Source: CALARM01 sp036746235
GTDB lineage: Bacteria > Vulcanimicrobiota > SpSt-956 > JAKJGF01
Direction: 5' to 3'
Assembly (NCBI GenBank): GCA_036746235.1
Contig: DAIOEN010000011.1
Location: 1-64,000, forward strand
Length of the DNA stretch: 64,000 nt
The notes under the pieces are model-generated. The model searched no databases. It was not told where the DNA came from and worked only from the letters and a program-made list of their open reading frames with translations. Positions 47,156-58,078 of this stretch are shown in pieces (positions within the stretch are counted from its first letter, which is position 1; each line of letters begins with the position of its first letter). Both the position numbers and the translations under genes were made by a program.

Positions 47156-48919
47156 TCACTCCTGACCTTTATATTTCAATTCTATTCCTGAAAAGACCAG
47201 AACAATCTTTATCAATTTTGTTGTTCCTGTAAACTTTTGAAGAGAAGTATCATCTTTATATTTTTCCAGTTGTTTCCTTGCTATCTGTATCTTCTCCTGT
47301 AATTTGCTTTCACTATAATCAGATAATTTTATATATTTTATCTCTATTAAATAGGAATATCCCATATCAGGGAAATTAAGTAAGTTAGGGAGTAAAAGTA
47401 TATCGCAGAAACCTTTGTTCAACTCATATTCACTCTTTGTTATGTAATAATTAGTTACATTCAGGTAAGCCCGAAGAAATGTCTGGATTGACCTTTCTCC
47501 TTCTATATAGTCTCTTAAAGCTGTCTGGCTGTTCATCTCTACGGCAAGGTAGTCGAATAATTCTTCCCATTTTCCTCTGTATGCCATTGCTCTGAATAAT
47601 TGAGATAGTTTATATAAATCTATATTGAATATCTTTGTATCTCTGTAACTTTCTCTTATGTATTCATAATATAACTGCCTTGTTACTTCATTTGGTATTC
47701 CCAAAAGGAGCATGCCTTCATATTGTCCTTTTATTGTAAGAAGTCCGAAATAATAGAGTAAGGAGATAAAATTATCATGGTCTATTACCTTATGGGCAGG
47801 AAAAGATGTGTTTATATTTGAGCTTATCTCCCCTTCTTCAAGGATGAGTTTTAACTTCTCAAAATTGCCGTTTATCCTTAACTTTCCTTCTAAGTCTGTT
47901 ATTATCAGGTATCTGAGTTTCATATAATCTGTTCTTATGTTAAAATCCAGCATCTCTTCCGGCAATATTTTAAGATCCATATATGTGCTTATAAAATATA
48001 AAACCATATCAGAGTTATACATTCTCTGTTTTTCATGTTTTGAAAATAAATAATTATTATACCATTTCCTAATTATCTCTAAATTATCTTCAGAGAATTC
48101 ATTTAACTCTTTTTTATAATATTCAATAATTCCTTTAACTTCTTCCTCTGTAAACCCAACCATCTCGTTAAAGGCAGGAAGGCTTGTTACATTATATCCT
48201 ATATTAAACCCGCTTGTTACATCATCCAGTGTTACAGGTGATACTCCTGTGATGAAGATCTTCGATATGGCCGCTCCTATATCTGTAGTTCCTGCTTTTA
48301 TGACATTAAAGAAATGTCTGTAAAACCCTTCTCCGTGGGTTATAGCTTTATACTGTTCCTGACCTTTTGAGGAGATTATCGTATTGGTGAAGTTATCATA
48401 TTCGTCTATTAAAAGATAGATTTTGCCTCTACCCTCTATAAAACTTATAAGATATTTTAATATTTCAGAGGCATCGTTACAATTTTCTATAATCTCATAC
48501 TTTTTTCCATCTTTATCATTTAAGTATGTTTCATATTTTTTTATAAATTTCAGAACTCCTAACTTTATTGTCAGATTAAAAGAATCCTCAACTTTATCAA
48601 TATTGGCCTTTACTTCTGAGAAATTAAATTTTAAGATTAAATATGAATTTTTCTCCTCTGTTGGGTTATCGTATATGTAAGTCCCTTTGAATATCTCCTC
48701 AAAATGGTCTTTCTGAGATATGTCGTAATAACATTCCATTACGGAAAGCCATAGGGATTTGCCGAAGCGTCTGGGGCGGATAAAGAAGAGATACTTTGAA
48801 CTGGCTTCTATTTTTTCTATAAACCTTGTTTTGTCTACATAATAGGAATTTTCTTTTCTTATTGCAATAAAATCAGTTTCTCCATAGGGGATTTTTCTGA
48901 GTTTGGTTTGTTTGTTCAT
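47156..48919 (-). CDS. AAA-ATPase-like/PD-(D/E)XK nuclease protein
   Basis: About 587 residues from the ATG at 48919 (AAAGGAG upstream). An upstream in-frame start at 48979 lies inside the inverted-repeat element and lacks a site. The N-terminus is the family hallmark: IPYGETDFIAIRKENSYYVD, KT, then FFIRPRRFGKSLWLSVM as the P-loop and IYLLIDEYDNF as Walker B. The C-terminal PD-(D/E)XK nuclease has GFCDILLLPN and YLIEIKYIK. This is the common AAA-ATPase_like plus PDDEXK_9 combination, frequent and multi-copy in anaerobes and thought to be a selfish or defence element. Length is typical. Confidence 0.92.
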   Translation of the reverse strand: MNKQTKLRKIPYGETDFIAIRKENSYYVDKTRFIEKIEASSKYLFFIRPRRFGKSLWLSVMECYYDISQKDHFEEIFKGTYIYDNPTEEKNSYLILKFNFSEVKANIDKVEDSFNLTIKLGVLKFIKKYETYLNDKDGKKYEIIENCNDASEILKYLISFIEGRGKIYLLIDEYDNFTNTIISSKGQEQYKAITHGEGFYRHFFNVIKAGTTDIGAAISKIFITGVSPVTLDDVTSGFNIGYNVTSLPAFNEMVGFTEEEVKGIIEYYKKELNEFSEDNLEIIRKWYNNYLFSKHEKQRMYNSDMVLYFISTYMDLKILPEEMLDFNIRTDYMKLRYLIITDLEGKLRINGNFEKLKLILEEGEISSNINTSFPAHKVIDHDNFISLLYYFGLLTIKGQYEGMLLLGIPNEVTRQLYYEYIRESYRDTKIFNIDLYKLSQLFRAMAYRGKWEELFDYLAVEMNSQTALRDYIEGERSIQTFLRAYLNVTNYYITKSEYELNKGFCDILLLPNLLNFPDMGYSYLIEIKYIKLSDYSESKLQEKIQIARKQLEKYKDDTSLQKFTGTTKLIKIVLVFSGIELKYKGQE

Positions 48920-48941
48920 ATTTATTGCTCCTTTTATTTTT

Positions 48942-49145
48942 GTCTGAATCACGGATTGACACGGATTATTGGATTTCACGGATTTTCTGTATCATCTGTA
49001 TAATACATTAATTTCTACTATTTCAATTTCCAGAGAATTTATCTACCTCAAATGATCTACGATAATCCTTTCAATAATATCCTTATATTTTAATTTTAGC
49101 CAATAATCCGTGCAATCTTTTAATCCTTTAATCTGTGATTCTGAC
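48942..49145. mobile_element. 204-bp MITE-like inverted-repeat element
   Basis: Left arm 48942-48972 and right arm 49100-49145 are inverted. The outer 16 bp (GTCTGAATCACGGATT against AATCTGTGATTCTGAC) match at 14 positions, and the inner 13 bp CACGGATTATTGG and CCAATAATCCGTG are exactly complementary, the right arm holding extra bases between. No coding frame is present. It sits in the gap between the AAA/nuclease gene and the 49152 gene and could form a long hairpin. Confidence 0.6.
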
Positions 49146-49151
49146 AAATTA

Positions 49152-52100
49152 TTAACATTTCAATTTCTCTGCCATCAATTCTTTAACCTTTTCTTCAAAT
49201 TTCTCTTTAGCCATTTTTCCTTTCTGTACCTTACTTATCCAGGCATCTATTTCTGCTTTGTCATCTTCATCCTCAATCTGGTTTATCCACTCATCAATAT
49301 TATCATAAGAATAACAAATATCTTCCTCCTCAAGCCAGTCAGATATTTCTATTACTTCATTTAATTTTTTAAGAATCTCTCTGGATTTTTTGTTTTCCTC
49401 CTTCATAAATCTCACATATGCGGCATAAAGCATAAGTACCTTTCCTATCAGCTCTTTGCTGTAACTTATGTCTTCCATTAAAGAGGGAATCCACTGAGGG
49501 ATTAAGTCAGGATTTTCTGAGATTTTTTGAAGGAGGGCTTCATAACCTATTGTTTTAATTTCCTGGGATTTTATTTGGGTTTGTAGAAAATTTTTAATGG
49601 TGGGGAGGTTGTCTGGGGATGATTCATGAATGATGGATTTTATTGTTTCACATGCTATATCTCCTATTTGAATTAATAAAAATATTTCTAAGCTTTTTTT
49701 AATATTTCCTTGTTTTGCCAGTTCAGTGGAGATAGATTGAAAGGCTTTTAATTTATCCGATTTGTCTTGAATTTTCTCGGCCATTTCAATGGCTTGTTCA
49801 AAATTTCCCTGTTTTGCCAGCTCAGTGGAGATAGATTGTAAGGCTTTTGATTTATCCCATTCGTATTGAATTTTCTCGGCCATTTCAATGGCTTGTTCAA
49901 AATTTCCCTGTTTTGCCAGTNNNNNNNNNNNNNNNNNNNNNNNNNNNNNNNNNNNNNNNNNNNNNNNNNNNNNNNNNNNNNNNNNNNNNNNNNNNNNNNN
50001 NNNNNNNNNNNNNNNNNNNNTTTGTCTTGAATTTTCTCGGCCATTTCAATGGCTTGTTCAAAATTTCCCTGTTTTACCAGTTCAGTGGCTATTTTCTCAA
50101 TACATAAACCTACATTTTTTTCCCATTTAATTTTTTCTAATATCTCTATAGCATCTTCCACTTTTCCTTGTTTTACCAATACGCTAGCCTTAAAGAAATA
50201 CCCAATATTTGATGGTAACATTTCTTCTTTAATCATCTTTTCAGTAATAAGCACTGTTTTTTTGCTAACTACCTCTAATAATGCCATATTGCCCTGTTTT
50301 GCCAATGCTTTATTTACAATGTCTAAAAAACTTAATTTTACAAAATCATCCTCTCTTTCTTCTATATTTTCTATAATTTCATTGACAAGAGTCTCTGAAA
50401 CCTTCATTTGAGTTGCTTCTGTAATCATATTTTCAAAATTATCAAAATTCCCATCAAAATTATACAATATTGATTTCCAAATAATCTTACTTGCCAATAT
50501 GATATTACTTTTTATTGATAACGTACCAGCTATAGCCATAATGCCGTAAATGCTTTTTAAGCTTAATTTCCCATATTTAAGTTTATCTGAGGAAAATAGA
50601 GTTTTTCGTAATAATTTATCTACTAGAGGTAAAGAAACAAATTTTACTATTGGTTCTAATATTTCTATATATTCCATTGGAACAACATTTGAGATACATG
50701 TTTCTACTATCGATATGATTTTTTCTGCAACTTCATTAACTTCATTTACTATTAAAAAGTTTTTTTGTTTTATCAGTTTCTCAAGTATATACCTTAGAGC
50801 AAGTATCTTCATAGTTTTATCCTTGATTTTCTCAGATATATCCTCTATTTTTAATAATTCTGTGATTCCAAATGTAGTTGCCATTTCATCTAAGTCAAGC
50901 ATTTTATATAAGTCAATGTTTATTTCATCTACATCTTTAAAGAAAAATCTATAATCAAAACTTATTTCTTTGACACTAAATATGGCTTTTTGCATAACAT
51001 CATTTGCAGTCGTTGTGTTCCCTTGATTAAATAATTCAGCGGTTAAAATTATTAAAGCTTTTAATTTTATCACATCATTCTCAATTTTCTCTGAAGTATC
51101 TATGGCTTGTTTCAATTTCCCTTCTTTTGCTAATTTAATTATTATATCTATTTCCTCCTCCAATTCTCCGTATATATATACCCTTTTTATTATTTCATTT
51201 ACTTTTTCTATTTTTTTTTGCTTTAATAATTCAACCCCTATTACTAAAAGGGCTTTTTCAAAACTAATATTTATTCTTTTCTCTGCAGTTGCAGCTGCTA
51301 TAGCCTTATCCATAAATTTATTTGAGGTTATTATTTTACCTTGATTCTCCAACTCAGTTCCTATAATTGCAAAGGTTATTGCTTTATATGAATTATCTTC
51401 AAATTCTTCGGCAATATTTATACACTCTTCTATCTCAGATTGTTGTAATAATTTTTTAAATATACAAACTAATACCTCTTTTCTCTCACTTAAATACTTG
51501 GTAATATTTAGTATTAGAGCTATATATTCTTTATCTTTAAGTTCATTATTATAGAGATTGCTTAATAATTGATCTAGTAAATTAGTAACAGTCCAAGTCA
51601 ATTCTTTGAATCTCGATAGCAAAATGTCTACACCTAGACCTATTTTCTTTATCTCCAGCATAATTTTAAACATATAACTAAATGGAATAAACTCGCCCCA
51701 GTTCAGTAAACTTGTATCCCTTGTAACATGCTTATCCAGATGATTAAGTATCCTTTCAGTTAATTCCCTCTTATCGCTCCTATCTTTATTCTCCCCAAAC
51801 AAAGTACGAACCAGCACAGATGTATAAAGAATAAACTGATCTCTCCCGGTAAAAAAATCTATCATCTTCAGGGCCTTTTCAATATTCTCCCTTCCTCCTT
51901 CTCCAGCAAGTCTTACTATTTCCTGAACACTGTTACTGACCTCTAAATGAAGTTTACCTGCCTTTATCCCCAGTTCTATCAGTTTATCCCTATCACCCTC
52001 TGCCATCTTTATTGCATTCCTTATTACTTCAAAAGAAGGCTGATACTGGCCTGTAATCTTTATCTGCTGTTTTCTATATCCCTCATCTTCCACAATGTCA

Positions 52101-54211
52101 TAACACTCTTTCCTTAAAATATTCGATTTACTGTGTTCGTAAAGATGAAATAAATGAAAGGAATAGAATTTCATCGGATAGGAAAGGATACTTTCACCAT
52201 AAACCTCGTATTCTCTCCACCTCCGGCAGAATTTAACTATCAAATCCTCTGCCTCTATGTAATAATCCTGTTTTTCCTTATAAACATATTCCCTGAAACT
52301 TTCATGGAATAACTGGTATCGTTTTTTACCTGACAGTTCATTAACTTCAAGAACTTCCTGCAGGGAATAAAGAACCTCTTCCATATCTCCTGTAGAAAAC
52401 CCTGAGATTAATTCAATAAGTTTCTGTAAAAGGTAATCCTCTGCCGAGGCGAGGATATATATACACTTCAGGATTTGGCTTCCGTTCTTTAAACCGTTAA
52501 GTCTCTTTAATATATCATTATAAAAATCACTTATCTTTGAAGGCAGTTTATCTTCCAGGTTATTAAGATTGATTTCTCTATTTTCAAATGCCATACAGAG
52601 AAGTTTCATATAAAGAGGATTCCCGGCTGATTTCTTCTCTATAATATCAATATGACTATCTTCAAGGTTATACTTACTTACCACTTCATAGAGAATGGCT
52701 CTTATGTCTTCTCTCTTTAATCCCGTTATCTCCGTTTTCTCTTTATATTCAACATGAATCGGGTTATATAAACTGTCTATATCCGAGGTAAATCTTGTAG
52801 AATATATTATGGCTATATTATTATATGTTTCTGTTATAAGGTAATCTATAAGCCTGTCTTCTTTTCCTTCATCGATGCCGTCTATGAGAAGAATTATTTT
52901 ACTTCCGAATTTTTCTGAGATAATATTTAATCTCTTATGAAGATTTTCCTTCATTTCTTCATTTGTGTTTCCTTCAGGTATTCCTGTAGAATAAAGATCT
53001 TCAAGCTTTTTTGATAGATAGGTAAGGAAAGTGTAAGGTTTTGAATGAACTGTTCCTCTTCTGATAAAATATTCGATAAAATGAATGTCTTCGTAAAGAC
53101 GTGCCTCAGGCACGTCTTTACAGGGATCATAAAATTTACTTGATACTTCCTTAAACACCTGCGCAATAAGGGCGGATTTTCCTATGCCCGGCTCTCCTTT
53201 AATAAAAAGAAACCCTTTATTTGCCTTCTTTATAAAATCTTTTATCTTTTTCTTTTCTTCTCTTCTGCCTTTAAATACCTCCGTAAGTTCAAAAATACGC
53301 TGGCGGAATTCATCTGTTGTCTTTTCCTTCCATTCCTTCATTTTAATTATCTGAATAAATTCTTCATAAAGCTTTTTATCTTCAAAGTGCAGTGCATTCG
53401 GATAATGAAGGTAACTTACTTTTTTTTCTTTCTTTGCATCATTAAAAAATACATAATCTATAAAGTGTAGCCTGTCTTTAGAAACTTCCCAGTAAACCAT
53501 TACAGGGAAAAGATCAAGAGATACCCCTCCCTCCGTAATAAGGTGAGGTCTGTTTTCCCTGTTTTCTATTCTGGTACTATTAAGCCATCCGGAATTAAGC
53601 ATCCTTTCGAGCTTTGGAGTGAATTCTTTAATATCTTTTTCGCAATCTTCATCCAGTGGAGTTGCACCGTGGGCATATTTGTTTCTGAAGGTTATTACCG
53701 GTTTTGCAAGTTCTTCATCCCATGAAAAGAAATAATTGTAAAAATCTTCAAACATAAGAGGCGCAGAATATTTATAATTATTTTTAAAGAGGTATTCTTT
53801 AATCAATTTTGTTTTATCTTTTTCTTTGATAGCTTTATTGAAAACATAAATTTCCTTTACCTTACCATAACACAATTCAAGTTTCTCTCTCTGTTCTTTC
53901 TTTAACATTAAATAAAGTTCTTGAAATTGTTCTTCTGTCAGAGTCTGTGGAATTGCCATTTCAGAGAGGATTTCCCTGCTGAACATCTGCCAGTGTCCTA
54001 AGGCAGGTACTCTTAACCCTTCTGCAAGCAGACCTTTAATATTATCGGACAGATTTTTCAGAGTAAAATAACTTCCTATGATAAAAGCAGTATGAGTTTT
54101 TATTACTGTTTCAAATAAATCTATAAGCCTGTGTACCTTACGAAAGGGCTGGGTTTCTTCTTCAAAAAGTTCAACCATTTTGCTTATATGGGAATGAGAC
54201 GTTTTATTCAT
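49152..54211 (-). CDS. HEPN-like/STAND NTPase with C-terminal helical repeats, interrupted by an assembly gap
   Basis: One gene of roughly 1650 residues, apparently split because the 100-N gap changes frame; both sides carry the same 33-residue repeat. The HEPN-like domain has LGHW (71-74) and RNKYAH (176-181), then LFPVMVYW (234). The ATPase has P-loop GEPGIGKS (339-346), Walker B IILLIDGIDE (about 437-446) and sensor YSTRF. Winged-helix/helical regions follow, then TPR-like repeats (KQGNFEQAIEMAEKIQDK). It ends with a charged helical tail (DEWINQIEDEDDKAEIDAW). Plan and domain order match 30509 and 37602. The ribosome site is AAGGAAGG. The number of repeats in the gap is unknown. Confidence 0.85.
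49921..50020. other. Assembly gap (100 N)
   Basis: A run of exactly 100 Ns lies inside the 33-residue (99-bp) tandem repeats of the 49152 gene. Known bases between the flanking repeat landmarks (ttttctcgg at 49871 and 50032) total 61, so the true gap should be near 38, 137 or 236 bases if the 99-bp period holds. Any of these restores one frame; 100 does not. Confidence 0.95.
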
Positions 54212-54317
54212 AAGTCACCTTCCTTATATGAAATATCAGCACAATTAACCTTACAAAGGAAACTATCAAAGAAAGCAAATGATATGACTTTTTATTAATC
54301 TGTAATTATGAGCTATG

Positions 54318-57300
54318 TTAACACATTTTTATCTTACTTATATATTCGCACAGCACTGAAGCTGTAAGGAATAAGAACTGATTCTGTCTTTCTGTCTGAT
54401 GCTTATAATATTTTAAAACAGATAAAGCAGTACAGAAAACACCTGCCAGATATTCATCAAACAGTTCTTCTTCCGTTGCTGCACCCGGATCATATACATA
54501 ACTTCCCGCATATTTGCGGAGTTCCATAATTACTTCGCAGGCTTTTTTTAATTCTTTATTTATCTTTCTCGGGAGAGGTTTTGTTCTGCCAGCCGTATTT
54601 TCCATCAGAGTTTCTTCGAATTCTATATAATCTTTCAGTTCGATATCAAAACCAGAAAGTATCCAGTTTCTTATATAGACTTCCAGGAATATGAGGTCAA
54701 ATACACTGTGCCCTTTTCTTGTTTTCCCGAAGTCTATAATCCATGGCATTTTCCTGTTATCAATCAACAGATTCAATACATGAAGATCTCCATGTATTAC
54801 AGACATTTTGCCACTTATTACTTTATCCAGTATAGAATTGTATTTTAACAGTGGGTTAGAAAATTCTTTTTTATAGAAAGGAAATACTATCTTTTCATTC
54901 TTCGAAATCCCTTCAGACATGTCAGGGAAAGCATTTTTTACGGCTTCTTCAATTTGTTTATGACGATTTCCTGTTACTATTCCTTTTATGCTTACACTTT
55001 CATTTAATTGAAATCTTTCCGAATAATTCATAGACGGGTCTGTGGTTATATTAAGTAATACCCTTTTGTCCTTATCTTCCAGTTCAAAATTACAACCATC
55101 AACTTCTTTAAGGAGAAAATCTCTGATACATACTTTTGTGCCTTCTGTAATGGAATTGTATTCCTGTGTAAGTTCTTTAAGATTCAAAATTTTGAAATCT
55201 TCTCCGTTTATATCTGTTCCACTGACGATTTCCGAACCGGTATCAGGTTTTATATCAAGAGTCAGGGTGGCAGGGAAGAGGTAACCATATTCGGATATAA
55301 GAGTGAATTTATGGAAATTAGACTGGCAATACCAGCCGGGGCCCAGGCTGTCGCGTAACAGTTTTTCTATAATTTCTTTTATTTCCCTGACATTATTTTT
55401 CTTGTAATAATCCTTAAAAGAATATATTTTATCAGAACTGGAATATCCGAAACCGGCAAAGGTATAGTTTATACCTCCAAGGCCGCTTAATTCCGAATAA
55501 TCGATTATCTTTGGAGTATTGGCCGGTATTTTTAATTTAACATAGGAATCGAAATTTTCTTTTTCCATCCTTACTTTCAGTGACGGCCCTATTTTTACCA
55601 CCTGTAAATCATTAAGGGTATTATCTTTATCGTAAGGGAGAACGAGGAGAACGATAGCAGAACTGTAACCTTCTCCGAATTTTTTTAATATATCAATCCT
55701 GGGATAATCCTTGTAAAGATCACACAGGATATATCTCTGATTTTCTGAAACGGAAAAGCCGGATATTCCTATATCAAATATTACTTTTATTTTGAAAACG
55801 GTTTCTTGACCGGATGCAATATATGCTCTGATTATATTATCGCCGGGACTGTCGAATTTAACCGAAGTTTCTGCTTTTCCGTTTTTATTGCTTATACTGT
55901 AAGGTAACATAGTCGTATTCTGTTCTTCATCAGTAAGTTCAAACTCCACCTTTATATCCGGCATTGCCCTGCCTTTACTGTCATAAACCATGACTTTTAC
56001 TTTTTCCTGCTGTCCTTTAAGGACTACATGTTTTTCTTCTCCTTTTTCTATACTGCAACCCTGTGATATTTCAAAGGCAATTTCTCTTATTATTTCATCT
56101 CTTGCCATGGTTTTTATATTTTTGATGATTTCTAAAGTACAGCCTTTTTCCATCATAAGATTGAAATAATTTTTAAGTTCTTTTCTTTTTTCTTTTTCAT
56201 TTTTATCCATGCAGAATCTGAAGAGGCATTCTTCAAATAAAATGGAGAGTTTTTTGTTCATGCCTTTAATATTTTTTTCAGCAATATATAAACATGCATC
56301 AAAGACCTTCGATGGATTGACATCAGAAAAGAGATGGAGCAATTCAAGCAGTTTGACTTTAATAAAATAATGATAATCTCCGTAAATAAGCTTCAATATA
56401 CAGTTAAATTCTCTTTCTCTTGTTTTTGTAAGATCACTTACTATACGGCTGCATAAACTTTTATAATCTTTTTTTATCTTTTTCTGTATAAATCTGTTCA
56501 GGAAATTGATTGTCCCGATAAAATCTATATCTTCCAGTTCCTGAAATATTCTTATGGCTTCAATCTGTTTTTCCGCTTTATCATCTGCTGTTATTTCCGC
56601 CACTTCAAGAGCCTGTTCCTCAAAAGTCAGAAGACTACGGAATTTACTTAAAATTATGCTGTAATTTACTTCTTCCGATCCTTCTATCATTTTATAAATT
56701 TCTTCTATAATCTCATCTCTATCAAGCAAATCTGAAATCAATCCCTTTTTTAATGCTACAAGGAGTTCTTCGAAACTATATATTCTTGCGACAGGGTGAT
56801 AACCGTCTCTATCGAGTTCCAGTATAATATCAAAGACTTTTTTTCTCATTTTCCCGGAGAGATTTTTCTCTTCTGTTATTTTCCATAAACCGAGAATTAA
56901 TTTTTTATGGAAGAGATAATTTTGCTTTACAATGGACTTTTTCGATATATCAAGAAGAAGATTGAAATATTCAGTTTTTTCTTCTGAAGAGAGGCTTTGT
57001 TCATATATTAACCTGCAGGTCTGCTCAACTGCCATACTTTGTTCCCAGAATGAGAAAAAATCATCTTCCAGCACTTTTCTTACAATTTGATTTACTTCAT
57101 GTATCAATGGAGCTATTTCTTCTTCTATATTTAATTCCGGTTTCAAAAAAAGAAGCTCATATATGGCTTTTACCAGACTCTCTTTATATTCTATAAAACT
57201 GTATATCTCTTCAGGGCTTTTTTGCTGCTCACTGTAGTCACGAAGATAATTGAATAAGTCTTTTAAAATGTTAAACAGTTCTTTAATATATCTCAAATTA

Positions 57301-58007
57301 TTTACATTGAATGATTGTTGCTCTTTTATAATATTACTTATAGAAAGGACTATAGCTGTTTTAATAAAGGTTTTATCCCACAGTGATAATATATTTTTGC
57401 ACCATTTAATAACATCTTCAGGTTTTTTAAGGAAGAATTTTTCAAAAGAATAGATAAAACTTCTTAATGTCCAGAGATCAATTTGATCTCTGGATTTTTT
57501 GGAATCTATTTTGTGTAAGAAGTCTTCCAGGATTTTATTTGTGCCTTCAGGATCTGATAGATACCTGTGGCCGAGAGATGCAAGAGACCGTCTTTCAAAA
57601 TGGGTGCCGTAATCAGCTTTTCCTTCTTCATTAAGGTATTTTGCCACTGCAGGAAATAAAATCAGTGAACTCATTGTAAAAGATGCTTCAAGCCATACTT
57701 CACAGAGAGGATCTTTAAAAAGTATTTTAAGTGTGCGGTATAATTTCTCCGGTAAATCTTTCAAATTAAGAAATTTATAACATCTCAGGAGTTTTGCAGA
57801 CAGTATTTTATAGTATTTATTTTTTCCCGAAAGGGATATTATTTCTTCGGAGATTATATCAGATATTTTACTTTCATCGTCATTTTCTTTAATTTTTTCT
57901 GCTATTTTAGATGCAATTCTGGAAGATTTGTTTCTTTTTTTTACTTCCTCTTCAAGTGTTTCAATAATGGATGTTAAAAAAGATGAATTTTTAAGAGTTT
58001 CTACCAT
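54318..58007 (-). CDS. Large helical-repeat protein with C-terminal aminoglycoside-phosphotransferase-like kinase
   Basis: In this 1229-residue protein residues 1 to about 690 are helical, probably HEAT-like or ARM-like repeats. About 695-775 is an Ig-like domain (GRAMPDIKVEFELTDEE, NKNGKAETSVKFDSPGDN). The last 430 residues are a phosphotransferase-fold kinase of the aminoglycoside/choline kinase type: HGDLHVLNLL (about 1070) and IIDFGKTRKGHSVFDL (about 1088) are the catalytic and metal-binding loops. A beta-rich insert (FQLNESVSIKGIVTGN) reads like an OB fold between the lobes. It may phosphorylate a small molecule or protein; the fused repeats suggest sensing. Domains of this kind occur in the NTP-dependent conflict systems described by Aravind's group. 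The ribosome site is GGGAGG. Confidence 0.85.
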   Translation of the reverse strand: MVETLKNSSFLTSIIETLEEEVKKRNKSSRIASKIAEKIKENDDESKISDIISEEIISLSGKNKYYKILSAKLLRCYKFLNLKDLPEKLYRTLKILFKDPLCEVWLEASFTMSSLILFPAVAKYLNEEGKADYGTHFERRSLASLGHRYLSDPEGTNKILEDFLHKIDSKKSRDQIDLWTLRSFIYSFEKFFLKKPEDVIKWCKNILSLWDKTFIKTAIVLSISNIIKEQQSFNVNNLRYIKELFNILKDLFNYLRDYSEQQKSPEEIYSFIEYKESLVKAIYELLFLKPELNIEEEIAPLIHEVNQIVRKVLEDDFFSFWEQSMAVEQTCRLIYEQSLSSEEKTEYFNLLLDISKKSIVKQNYLFHKKLILGLWKITEEKNLSGKMRKKVFDIILELDRDGYHPVARIYSFEELLVALKKGLISDLLDRDEIIEEIYKMIEGSEEVNYSIILSKFRSLLTFEEQALEVAEITADDKAEKQIEAIRIFQELEDIDFIGTINFLNRFIQKKIKKDYKSLCSRIVSDLTKTREREFNCILKLIYGDYHYFIKVKLLELLHLFSDVNPSKVFDACLYIAEKNIKGMNKKLSILFEECLFRFCMDKNEKEKRKELKNYFNLMMEKGCTLEIIKNIKTMARDEIIREIAFEISQGCSIEKGEEKHVVLKGQQEKVKVMVYDSKGRAMPDIKVEFELTDEEQNTTMLPYSISNKNGKAETSVKFDSPGDNIIRAYIASGQETVFKIKVIFDIGISGFSVSENQRYILCDLYKDYPRIDILKKFGEGYSSAIVLLVLPYDKDNTLNDLQVVKIGPSLKVRMEKENFDSYVKLKIPANTPKIIDYSELSGLGGINYTFAGFGYSSSDKIYSFKDYYKKNNVREIKEIIEKLLRDSLGPGWYCQSNFHKFTLISEYGYLFPATLTLDIKPDTGSEIVSGTDINGEDFKILNLKELTQEYNSITEGTKVCIRDFLLKEVDGCNFELEDKDKRVLLNITTDPSMNYSERFQLNESVSIKGIVTGNRHKQIEEAVKNAFPDMSEGISKNEKIVFPFYKKEFSNPLLKYNSILDKVISGKMSVIHGDLHVLNLLIDNRKMPWIIDFGKTRKGHSVFDLIFLEVYIRNWILSGFDIELKDYIEFEETLMENTAGRTKPLPRKINKELKKACEVIMELRKYAGSYVYDPGAATEEELFDEYLAGVFCTALSVLKYYKHQTERQNQFLFLTASVLCEYISKIKMC

Positions 58008-58078
58008 TTATAATTACCTCCCTGTAACGTTATATTTTCCTAAAAATTCTCGTTTCTTATTTACATTCCTTCTTACTT

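Noticed and set aside
54318..55300. Antibiotic-resistance phosphotransferase
   Set aside because: The kinase fold is present, but the length, the Ig and helical-repeat fusion and the genomic setting do not fit a resistance enzyme.
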